From Nitrososphaerota archaeon (GTDB lineage: Archaea > Thermoproteota > Nitrososphaeria > Nitrososphaerales > Nitrosopumilaceae), in contig JAUWQG010000057.1 of the NCBI GenBank assembly GCA_030611185.1, positions 1 through 6,148 on the forward strand: a stretch of DNA of 6,148 nucleotides, written 5' to 3'. The position numbers and the translations under genes were made by a program. Positions within the stretch are counted from its first letter, which is position 1. The number at the start of each line of letters is the position of its first letter. Below the pieces are notes generated by a model, which was given only the letters and a program-made list of their open reading frames with translations, was not told where the DNA came from and ran no database searches. This document shows, one piece after another, positions 1 to 4,825 of this stretch.

Positions 1-72
1 GAAGTAATAAAAAATTTACATTATATTTCAGACAGATTTTGGGAAATAGGAAAAACGCTTAGTTCTTCATGA
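1..72 (+). CDS. possible C-terminal end of an upstream gene (partial)
   Basis: Frame 1 is open from the window edge to a TGA at 70-72, giving 23 residues that end in ISDRFWEIGKTLSSS. The composition (mixed aromatic, charged and aliphatic residues) is plausible for a protein C-terminus. If real, it would end 12 nt before the stop of the convergent small gene on the other strand, a sensible tail-to-tail arrangement. A second frame (starting at base 3) is also open to 62, so openness alone proves little in so short a stretch. The function cannot be told. Confidence 0.28.
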   Translation, partial: EVIKNLHYISDRFWEIGKTLSSS

Positions 73-84
73 TCGTTTAGATGT

Positions 85-186
85 CTATTGGGATTTTAGA
101 TAACCTACAAAAATGCATTCGTTAGAACAGTGAGTAAGTAAAGAATCCTCAAGTGGTTTTCCACAATTTTGACATTTTTCAGTCAT
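85..186 (-). CDS. 33-residue zinc-ribbon protein
   Basis: This short gene encodes 33 residues, starting MTEKCQNCGKPLEDS and ending in TAG at 85-87. It has two paired cysteine motifs, C5-x2-C8 followed by Gly-Lys-Pro, and C20-S-N-E-C24. This C-x2-C-G-K-P ... C-S-x-E-C pattern is typical of small treble-clef/zinc-ribbon proteins (DUF2116-like) that bind one Zn ion. A Shine-Dalgarno GAGGT lies at 191-195, four bases from the ATG, which strongly supports the start. The protein is almost nothing but the zinc site plus a short tail, so it probably acts through a nucleic-acid or protein partner; which one is unknown. It diverges from the secreted-protein gene at 311. An independent small protein fits better than a gene remnant, because the start signal, both Cys pairs and a stop are intact. 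Confidence 0.68.
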   Translation of the reverse strand: MTEKCQNCGKPLEDSLLTHCSNECIFVGYLKSQ

Positions 187-190
187 TGTA

Positions 191-195
191 ACCTC
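191..195 (-). promoter_or_regulatory. Shine-Dalgarno of the zinc-ribbon gene
   Basis: On the minus strand GAGGT sits four bases before the ATG at 186. It matches the GAGGU part of the archaeal anti-anti-SD consensus. It is one of only two clear Shine-Dalgarno sites in the window and is the main evidence that the 33-residue ORF is translated. A TATA-like run (TATTATATTA on the minus strand, about 201-211) lies upstream. It is closer than expected for an mRNA that includes the SD, so the true TATA box may be one of the AT-rich elements further upstream. Confidence 0.55.
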
Positions 196-277
196 ATTTT
201 AGGCATAATATAATAGATTTACCATTCAATCTTTCCAATACAAAATTTAATTTTAAATTAATTTTATACTTCGTACA

Positions 278-287
278 TTTTATTTAC
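278..287 (+). promoter_or_regulatory. candidate TATA box for the secreted-protein gene
   Basis: TTTTATTTAC is centred about 28-29 nt before the ATG at 311 and would place transcription start within a few bases of the start codon. The absence of any Shine-Dalgarno agrees with a leaderless or near-leaderless mRNA. The surrounding DNA (241-310) is so AT-rich that other elements, such as TTTTATACT at 262-270, are also possible. Confidence 0.35.
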
Positions 288-310
288 AAAAGATTTTTTT
301 TATAAATTTG

Positions 311-730
311 ATGAAAAATATTTCTAAAATTCTTCTTACAATAATGTCTATTGTAATTATTTCAACAGTTTTTGCATCAGATTATTTCAAGGAACCCGAT
401 AAAGAAGCATTTTATAAAATTGGATTATCAGGAATTAAAAAACAGTATTCTGTAGGTGAAGAACTAAAACTTACGTTATTCCTCAAAGGGTATGGTAGTG
501 ATTGCGGATCTTATGAGGTACAAATAAAGAAAGAAGATAAACAGATTGAGGGTAAATCAATAGATATTGATTGCTCAGAGGAAATTATCAAAGATTTTGA
601 AGATATCAATCTGGATGTAACAACTCTAGAGTTAATTTTAATCGAACCTGGTTCATATGTTGCAACAGGTGAGTTTTCAAATAGCAATGGTGAAAGATTC
701 CAAAATGAAAAAACTTTTGTAGTGAAATAA
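311..730 (+). CDS. small secreted protein, probable Ig-like beta-sandwich
   Basis: This gene encodes 139 residues with a clear N-terminal signal peptide: basic n-region MKNISK, hydrophobic core at about 7-21, and a signal-peptidase-I-type V-F-A site suggesting cleavage after Ala22. The mature part is about 117 residues and acidic. Its alternating hydrophobic pattern (YSVGEELKLTLFLKGYG at 46-62, SYEVQI at 67-72, EPGSYVATGEF near 115-125, a final TFVV strand) suggests one beta-sandwich domain of the Ig/fibronectin kind. It has just two cysteines, C65 and C88, which could form a disulfide outside the membrane. The in-frame TTG three bases upstream is less likely than ATG 311. There is no lipobox and no second membrane segment, so the product is likely released or retained at the S-layer. 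I recognise no specific family, and the function is unknown. It is convergent with psmB. Confidence 0.72.
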   Translation: MKNISKILLTIMSIVIISTVFASDYFKEPDKEAFYKIGLSGIKKQYSVGEELKLTLFLKGYGSDCGSYEVQIKKEDKQIEGKSIDIDCSEEIIKDFEDINLDVTTLELILIEPGSYVATGEFSNSNGERFQNEKTFVVK

Positions 731-739
731 AATTTTATG

Positions 740-745
740 AAAAAA
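740..745 (-). terminator. candidate T-tract terminator after psmB
   Basis: Reading out of psmB on the minus strand, a run of six T (plus-strand A740-A745) lies about 55 nt past the stop codon, in the convergent gap between psmB and the secreted-protein gene. Archaeal transcription commonly stops at T-runs without a strong hairpin. AT-richness makes such runs frequent, so this is only a candidate. Confidence 0.3.
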
Positions 746-799
746 TGTTTCAATAATTGATTTTGTACTGAAATAGATTTAAGAAACTTGGCCGAAAAT

Positions 800-1399
800 C
801 TAGGCAGTTATTTTCTCAGATGATTCTTTGATACCATCTTTAGTGATTACCATAATATCAAGACCATCTCCACTTGCAGAATCTCTAAGTGCTGCTGAAC
901 GTACTGCTTTTTTTGCCAAATCTACTGCCTCATCCTCAGACATGTTTGCCTTGAATTGCGGATCCAAGACACCTAGAGCCATTTCAGCTCCTGTTCCTAC
1001 TGCAGCATATTCATCTGGTAGAACTGAACCTAGTGGATCTAGAGTATACAAAACAGGTTTGTCAACCACACCACCAACTATTACCTGAGTCAATAATGGA
1101 AAATATCTTCGCTCATACATCATATTTGACATCATTTTAGCGACAGAATTTGGAGGAACATCTCTTTTGAGCTCCATATTTCGGATTTTAGCCAAAGCTG
1201 CAATTTGTAATGATAAAATCTGCATATCAGCTACAAGACCAGCACATGTTGCACCTACTTTTGGAGTAATCTCAAAGGTCTTTTTAGTTGATTTACTTAC
1301 AAGGAAATTTCCAAATGCGATCCTTTTTTCACTGGCAAGAACGATACCGCCATCAAAGGTAATTCCAACCGCAGTTGCACCCGGCATGTACATCGACAT
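800..1399 (-). CDS. psmB: 20S proteasome beta subunit, beta1 type without aligned Thr1
   Basis: This is a beta subunit of the archaeal 20S proteasome, which forms the inner rings of the alpha7-beta7-beta7-alpha7 particle. The 199 residues show the Ntn-hydrolase fold: TAVGITFDGGIVLASEKR near the N-terminus, K40, YAAVGTGAEMALGVLD at 131-146 and RDSASGDGLDI at 172-182. Set without gaps against the Thermoplasma beta subunit as I know it, with an offset of 7 residues, E17, K33, S129, D166 and S169 fall on E24, K40, T136, D173 and S176. The same offset puts the catalytic Thr1 on Ala8, with Thr9 one place later. The subunit may therefore be structural or only weakly active, and a second, canonical beta gene would be expected elsewhere in the genome. 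ATG 1399 is chosen because a TATA-like element lies 25 nt upstream. In-frame ATGs at 1393 and 1387 are alternatives that would shorten the propeptide. Confidence 0.95.
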   Translation of the reverse strand: MSMYMPGATAVGITFDGGIVLASEKRIAFGNFLVSKSTKKTFEITPKVGATCAGLVADMQILSLQIAALAKIRNMELKRDVPPNSVAKMMSNMMYERRYFPLLTQVIVGGVVDKPVLYTLDPLGSVLPDEYAAVGTGAEMALGVLDPQFKANMSEDEAVDLAKKAVRSAALRDSASGDGLDIMVITKDGIKESSEKITA

Positions 1400-1418
1400 A
1401 ATTCAAATAATTTCGTGG

Positions 1419-1428
1419 CATAATAAAG
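1419..1428 (-). promoter_or_regulatory. psmB TATA box (leaderless promoter)
   Basis: CTTTATTATG on the minus strand is centred about 25 nt before the psmB ATG at 1399. It would start transcription at or next to the start codon; there is no Shine-Dalgarno, in keeping with leaderless translation. A purine-rich stretch (AGGGAGAAAG) just upstream sits where a BRE would be. This lets psmB be expressed independently of the upstream trmI-nnrD-M20 genes. Confidence 0.5.
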
Positions 1429-1445
1429 GGCTTTCTCCCTATTAT
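1420..1445. repeat. imperfect inverted repeat over the psmB promoter
   Basis: ATAATAAAGGG at 1420-1430 and CCCTATTAT at 1437-1445 are inverted copies (ATAATA-GGG / CCC-TATTAT) around a 6-nt spacer, with two extra bases in one arm. One arm contains the psmB TATA box, so a protein bound here would compete with TBP/TFB. In RNA reading out of the M20 gene it could also fold as a small hairpin ending in an AU stretch. Confidence 0.4.
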
Positions 1446-1457
1446 GAGGTCATGGAG

Positions 1458-2819
1458 CTAGACTTTGCCAAATTTATCCATGATAAGACAAATGCATTTT
1501 GTAGTCTTTTTTAATAGATCAACTCTTGCAAATTCGTTTGGAGAGTGAATTCTAGAAAACATGTAGGTGCTTCCAATGGAGATGCAAGGAGCACCAAGGT
1601 TGTCGACAAAAGAATACATCGGACCAGTACCAGCATTTGAAACATTCAGAATTGAGCTGCCAAATGATTCATCTGCAGCTGCCTCTACTTGAGATACAAA
1701 AGGATCAGACGAATTGGTTCTAGCAGCTGCCTCTCCATGATATACCTTTATCATGACATCAGAATATCCTTTTGATTTAAGATGTGTCCTTAATCTTCGA
1801 ATTTGTTTTTTAGGATCCATTTGAGGAATGAGTCTAAAGTCAATTTTTACTAGTGCATCTCCAGGAAGAACAGTTTTTGCACCATCTCCAGTATATCCTG
1901 AAATAAATCCAGCAATATTACAAGTTGCACCACCAACAAGGGCCTTTTTTGCATCAAGTCCTTTTTTGTTTGCAACAAATGATTTTATTCCAAATTCTTT
2001 TTTGAAGAATTTTTCATCAAAAGGCTCTTTCGAAATAAGTTTCAAATCTCTTTTTGAAAAGGGTTTTACTTCACGATACCAGTCTTTAATGAGAATTTTT
2101 CCATCGGAATTCCTGAGAGTTTTTACCGCTTCGATTAAACGCCATGCAGGATTTTTAATTAAGACAGCTAAACTCGAATGTGCATCTAGGATGGATTCCT
2201 TGACGGATAACTCTACAAAAAGTAATCCCTTCATTCCTAAGCCAACTATGGGTCTATTTTTAGAATCAACGTATCCAAATTCCCAAATTACTCCATCGCA
2301 AGCAAATTTCTTTTTGTATTTTTTGAGATAATGATCAATGTGAGCACTCCCTGTTTCTTCTTCACCTTCAATTACAAATTTGATGTTACATGGAACATCT
2401 CCAGTCGTTTTCAGGTATGCCTCTACTGCCTTGATTCTAGTGATTAGTTCTCCTTTATCATCAGTTGCACCTCTGCCAAAAATTTTATTTCCCTTTAATT
2501 TTCCACTAAAGGGAGGATCATCCCACAATTCAAAGGGCTCAGCTGGTTGCACATCATAGTGATTATAAAACATTAAAGTTTTAGATTTGTTTTTCTTTGA
2601 TTTTATTTCACCATAAACGATTGGTGCTATACCTTTTTTCAGCCGTAAAATTTCAGATTTAATTCCTGATTTGTCGAGTATTTTTTTAACGAGTTTTGCA
2701 CATTCTTCAATTCCTTCATTTTTTGCAGATATACTTGGTTGACGAATCAGAGTTTGTAAATCAGAGATTAAATTATTCATATTAGAATCTACATGTTTGA
2801 GTGGCTTCAATCTAATCAC
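1458..2819 (-). CDS. M20 family zinc metallopeptidase (carnosinase/dipeptidase-like)
   Basis: This two-metal hydrolase of the ArgE/DapE/carnosinase superfamily (M20) has 453 residues, the usual length. Visible active-site elements in order: HYDVQP with H87 and catalytic D89, GRGATDDKG with the bridging D120, EGEEETGS with catalytic E154 and metal ligand E155, the likely ligand E180 in IWEFG, and H425 in RIHSPNE. The dimerisation (lid) domain lies between about 200 and 325 and contains H214. HYDVQP and EGxEETGS point to the cytosolic non-specific dipeptidase branch, so short peptides are the likely substrate, though deacylase activity cannot be excluded. There is no signal peptide. The GTG start overlaps the nnrD stop by 4 nt (GTGA), suggesting translational coupling. 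ATG at codon 14 (2780) is an alternative start that would still keep every catalytic residue. Confidence 0.92.
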   Translation of the reverse strand: MIRLKPLKHVDSNMNNLISDLQTLIRQPSISAKNEGIEECAKLVKKILDKSGIKSEILRLKKGIAPIVYGEIKSKKNKSKTLMFYNHYDVQPAEPFELWDDPPFSGKLKGNKIFGRGATDDKGELITRIKAVEAYLKTTGDVPCNIKFVIEGEEETGSAHIDHYLKKYKKKFACDGVIWEFGYVDSKNRPIVGLGMKGLLFVELSVKESILDAHSSLAVLIKNPAWRLIEAVKTLRNSDGKILIKDWYREVKPFSKRDLKLISKEPFDEKFFKKEFGIKSFVANKKGLDAKKALVGGATCNIAGFISGYTGDGAKTVLPGDALVKIDFRLIPQMDPKKQIRRLRTHLKSKGYSDVMIKVYHGEAAARTNSSDPFVSQVEAAADESFGSSILNVSNAGTGPMYSFVDNLGAPCISIGSTYMFSRIHSPNEFARVDLLKKTTKCICLIMDKFGKV

Positions 2820-3685
2820 ATAATTTTATCAAAGGGTTTCATTACACTTGCAATCTCATCTAAAAGATCCATTGAAGTCATGTGCAGACCTAATTTCTTT
2901 TGAACAGCCATTCCAGCTAGTCCATTTATGAAAGTAGCTGCTGCTGCGGACTCTAGAGAATTACGATTTTTTGCAAGCATTCCTGCAGTTAATCCAGAAA
3001 GTACATCACCTGTTCCACCTACGGTCATTGCTGGGATTTTTTTTGTGTAAAGAAACGTCTTTTTGCCATCAGATATTACATCAGTTGAACCTTTCAAAAG
3101 AATAGTAACTCCATTATCTTTAGCATTTTTTTCTACAAGGGATATTCTTTCTTTTTTAGAATTTGATGGCGTATCTCCAAATAATCTCTTAAACTCACCA
3201 GCATGTGGAGTTACAACTACATTTTTGTCAGATAGCAATGGAAGTATTTCTGGAATTAATGCACTTGCATCAAGGGACAATCTAACGTCTCTATCTAAAA
3301 GAGATTTTATCAAAAGTAGTAACGCATTTTTTTCTTGAACAGCCAGCCCCATTCCAATTGTTGCAGAATCTAAATTTCTGGGAATCACACCGAGTAATTT
3401 GTTTACAGCACCTCTTGTTAGTTTTTGATCAACTAGAGGAATTACAATCAGATTAGGAGATATTGCACGAGTTGCAGAGACGTTAATTTTGGGAACAGAT
3501 GTGTATACCAGGTCAGTTCCACAACGTAGGGCAGCAATTGAAGATAAGATGGGTGCACCATGATAGATGTAACTGCCTCCAACTACCAAAACAATCCCGT
3601 TTTCTCCCTTCCGAGAGTCAGATTTTCTTCCAGGAATGAATTTTTTGATTATCGATGAGGAAAGTTGCTGTGAGGTCAATACCAT
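2816..3685 (-). CDS. nnrD: ADP-dependent NAD(P)H-hydrate dehydratase, stand-alone NnrD
   Basis: This enzyme repairs hydrated NADH and NADPH (S-form NADHX/NADPHX), using ADP as phosphoryl donor to restore the cofactor; it has a ribokinase-like fold and acts in the cytosol. The 289 residues show the family marks: GIVLVVGGS at 30-38 followed by YHGAP at 41-45, LDASAL at 138-143 (often LDADAL), TPHAGEF at 159-165, LLKGSTDVI at 196-204, and GGTGDVLSG at 223-231 with the presumed catalytic D227. The N-terminal epimerase domain (NnrE/YjeF_N), often fused to this one in bacteria and many archaea, is absent, so R-form repair needs a separate gene or spontaneous epimerisation. ATG 3685 lacks a Shine-Dalgarno. 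It lies 33 nt after the trmI stop, and its TGA overlaps the start of the M20 gene, as in an operon. Confidence 0.93.
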   Translation of the reverse strand: MVLTSQQLSSSIIKKFIPGRKSDSRKGENGIVLVVGGSYIYHGAPILSSIAALRCGTDLVYTSVPKINVSATRAISPNLIVIPLVDQKLTRGAVNKLLGVIPRNLDSATIGMGLAVQEKNALLLLIKSLLDRDVRLSLDASALIPEILPLLSDKNVVVTPHAGEFKRLFGDTPSNSKKERISLVEKNAKDNGVTILLKGSTDVISDGKKTFLYTKKIPAMTVGGTGDVLSGLTAGMLAKNRNSLESAAAATFINGLAGMAVQKKLGLHMTSMDLLDEIASVMKPFDKIM

Positions 3686-3718
3686 ATGAGTAGATTTTAG
3701 AGGAATAAATCTTGTTTT

Positions 3719-4630
3719 TTACTTTGATTTTGTAGGTTTTGCTTTTTTTGCTTTAGTCGTTTTAGTTGTTTTTTTGGTTGTTTTTGTGGCTTTCTTTTCA
3801 GGTATTCTTTTTTCAGTTTTTGGTTTAGATTCAGATTTTTTCCTTGGTTTTCTGTCAAAAAACGCCTTTCTTGCAAAACACAGGTAAGTAGTATGACCTA
3901 TCCCTTGAAATGAATGTCGAGTTTTTCCTTCTCTTGCTTCTATAGTTCTCAGTATGTGTTCAGTTGATTCAATGTCAGTGAATTCATTTTCAACTAGTGA
4001 CATTGTTAGTTTCTCTAATTGATTCATTGTAGGACAGATAGCAAAAACAGCACCACTACCCTTTAGCATTTGACGAACTTGTGGAATTACCGTCCAAGGA
4101 TCACCAAGATCAATTATAGCTACATCTGCATCAGTTATTGGAACTTTTTTTACAGTTTTAATATCCAAATTTTCTTGTGTAACATATTTTTCCATGCCAC
4201 ATTTTTTCAAATTCTTGGCAGCTATTTTCATAAAATTTTCATTGATATCAAATGTGTAGATATGTCCACGTGGTTTTACTATACTTGCAACAAATGATGT
4301 TAATGATGCACTTCCAGTTCCAATCTCTACAATTTTTTGGTTGTTTTGTATTCCAGCTCTTGCAACAATATATCCAAGATCTTTTGGATATACTATTTGG
4401 GTCCCATGTTGAATTTTCATAATGTAATCATACATTGTTGGTTTCAGAAGATACACATACTTGTCCTTGTTTGTAATTAGTTTAGAGCCGTATTCTTTTC
4501 CAATAGCATCTGCATGTTTTATGATTCCAATGTGAGTATGAAGTAGTTCTTTTCTTGAGACCTTGGCAAGCCATTTTTTTGATGAATTAAAGAAAAATAA
4601 TACAGGAGAATTTTGTTTAATTAATTCCAT
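3719..4630 (-). CDS. trmI: tRNA (adenine-N1)-methyltransferase TrmI with Lys/Thr-rich tail
   Basis: This SAM-dependent enzyme makes m1A at position 58, and in archaea also 57, in the tRNA T-loop. From the ATG at 4630 it has 303 residues: an N-terminal small beta domain (about 1-70), the TrmI signature QIVYPKD (78-84), SAM motif I VEIGTGSASLT (101-111), acidic D128 at the end of the next strand, motif IV AIIDLGDPW (171-179), and the closing strand HTTYLCFARK (246-255). Archaeal TrmI is usually about 250-260 residues. Here a tail from about 260 adds some 43 residues, of which 18 are Lys and 9 Thr. A GTG at 4639 would add three residues (M-N-H), but AGGTGA at 4636-4641 lies five bases before ATG 4630 and overlaps that GTG, so ATG 4630 is preferred. 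First gene of the minus-strand block. Confidence 0.93.
   Translation of the reverse strand: MELIKQNSPVLFFFNSSKKWLAKVSRKELLHTHIGIIKHADAIGKEYGSKLITNKDKYVYLLKPTMYDYIMKIQHGTQIVYPKDLGYIVARAGIQNNQKIVEIGTGSASLTSFVASIVKPRGHIYTFDINENFMKIAAKNLKKCGMEKYVTQENLDIKTVKKVPITDADVAIIDLGDPWTVIPQVRQMLKGSGAVFAICPTMNQLEKLTMSLVENEFTDIESTEHILRTIEAREGKTRHSFQGIGHTTYLCFARKAFFDRKPRKKSESKPKTEKRIPEKKATKTTKKTTKTTKAKKAKPTKSK
3722..3853 (-). repeat. low-complexity Lys/Thr coding tail of trmI
   Basis: The last ~43 codons of trmI are almost all AAA/AAG Lys and ACx Thr, with some Pro, Ser and Ala, in short recurring units such as KKTTKTTKAKK. On the plus strand this reads as T/G-rich simple sequence (tttagtcg-tttttttggttg type). 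The frame stays open to a proper TAA at 3719-3721. Such tracts are prone to slippage, so length differences between close strains are expected. Confidence 0.7.
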
Positions 4631-4635
4631 ATGGT

Positions 4636-4641
4636 TCACCT
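4636..4641 (-). promoter_or_regulatory. Shine-Dalgarno that fixes the trmI start
   Basis: AGGTGA on the minus strand, five bases before ATG 4630, matches the GGUGA part of the archaeal SD consensus. It overlaps the upstream GTG at 4639, which therefore would have no SD of its own. The mRNA must begin upstream of 4641, so the AT element at 4651-4660 (GTTATTATCT), only 25 nt from the ATG, is too close to be its TATA box. Confidence 0.6.
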
Positions 4642-4669
4642 AAAAAATTTAGATAATAACCTACTGGAC

Positions 4670-4692
4670 AATATCTATTATGAACAGATATT
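4670..4692. repeat. inverted repeat upstream of trmI (candidate operator)
   Basis: AATATCT at 4670-4676 and AGATATT at 4686-4692 are perfect 7-bp inverted arms with a 9-nt spacer; arm centres are 16 nt apart. The site lies 40-62 nt before the trmI ATG. If the TATA box of trmI is the TTTTAATAT element at about 4689-4697 (minus strand), the repeat falls between TATA box and transcription start, where a bound dimer would block initiation. Confidence 0.4.
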
Positions 4693-4707
4693 AAAATTGG
4701 ATTTTAA
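4691..4707. repeat. 17-bp palindrome TTAAAAT-TGG-ATTTTAA
   Basis: Two perfect 7-bp arms flank a 3-nt spacer, directly abutting the previous inverted repeat (sharing TT at 4691-4692). Being AT-only in the arms, it can serve as a TATA-like element on either strand of this divergent region, and is the best candidate for the trmI TATA box, giving a leader of about 35-40 nt that includes the Shine-Dalgarno. Confidence 0.4.
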
Positions 4708-4759
4708 CGAATTGGGTAATTATGATCGTTGAAGAAGGGTTCAAGAATTATCACTCTAG

Positions 4760-4772
4760 TGAAAAATTTTCA
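4760..4772. repeat. 13-bp palindrome TGAAAAATTTTCA
   Basis: TGAAAA and TTTTCA are perfect arms around a single central A, in the middle of the divergent region and 54-66 nt upstream of the regulator start. CACT at 4752-4755 and AGTG at 4773-4776 lie outside and are also complementary, though not symmetrically spaced. It could be a binding site for a dimeric regulator; the AT content makes chance occurrence possible. Confidence 0.3.
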
Positions 4773-4779
4773 AGTGGGT

Positions 4780-4797
4780 AAATTATCCCCTAAAATT
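4780..4797 (+). promoter_or_regulatory. candidate TATA elements for the regulator gene
   Basis: AAATTATC (4780-4787) and TAAAATT (4791-4797) lie 42 and 32 nt before ATG 4826. They would place the transcription start at roughly 4810 or 4820, giving a leader of about 6-16 nt with no recognisable Shine-Dalgarno. Which one is used cannot be settled from the sequence. Confidence 0.35.
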
Positions 4798-4810
4798 GAC
4801 ACGTCTAGAG

Positions 4811-4822
4811 TAGGTCGACCTA
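4811..4822. promoter_or_regulatory. perfect 12-bp palindrome TAGGTCGACCTA before the regulator start
   Basis: The palindrome ends three bases before ATG 4826 and is GC-rich compared with its surroundings, so it is unlikely to be a by-product of AT-richness. It overlaps the predicted transcription start. That position is typical of an autoregulatory operator for a helix-turn-helix dimer, which is what the downstream gene appears to encode. In RNA it could form only a very tight hairpin, so a DNA site is more likely. Confidence 0.5.
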
Positions 4823-4825
4823 GAT

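Noticed and set aside
245..258. AT-only inverted repeat ATTTAA-TT-TTAAAT in the divergent promoter near 250
   Set aside because: Made only of A and T in a very AT-rich stretch, so it is easily produced by chance; not reported as a separate site.
828..1088. 86-residue plus-strand frame opposite psmB
   Set aside because: Ser/Ala/Thr-rich low-information translation opposite the conserved RDSASG and YAAVGTG regions of psmB; no start signal.
1167..1514. 115-residue plus-strand reading frame across psmB and the end of the M20 gene
   Set aside because: It lies antisense to two well-recognised genes and has no family features; it is explained as a shadow of their codon structure.
1828..2331. 167-residue plus-strand reading frame inside the M20 gene
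   Set aside because: Antisense to the catalytic and lid domains of a clear M20 enzyme; Ser/Phe-rich composition is typical of a reverse-strand shadow.
3063..3338. 91-residue plus-strand frame opposite nnrD
   Set aside because: Antisense to the TPHAGEF and LLKGSTD region of nnrD and without recognisable features.
4737..4746. GGGTTCAAGA resembling a tRNA T-loop
   Set aside because: The flanking bases do not pair into a T-stem and no anticodon arm, D-arm or acceptor stem surrounds it.
4722..4781. 19-residue plus-strand ORF (MIVEEGFKNYHSSEKFSSG) in the trmI-regulator spacer
   Set aside because: It has an ATG and TAA but no Shine-Dalgarno, no motif, and overlaps a palindrome; an ORF this short is expected by chance.
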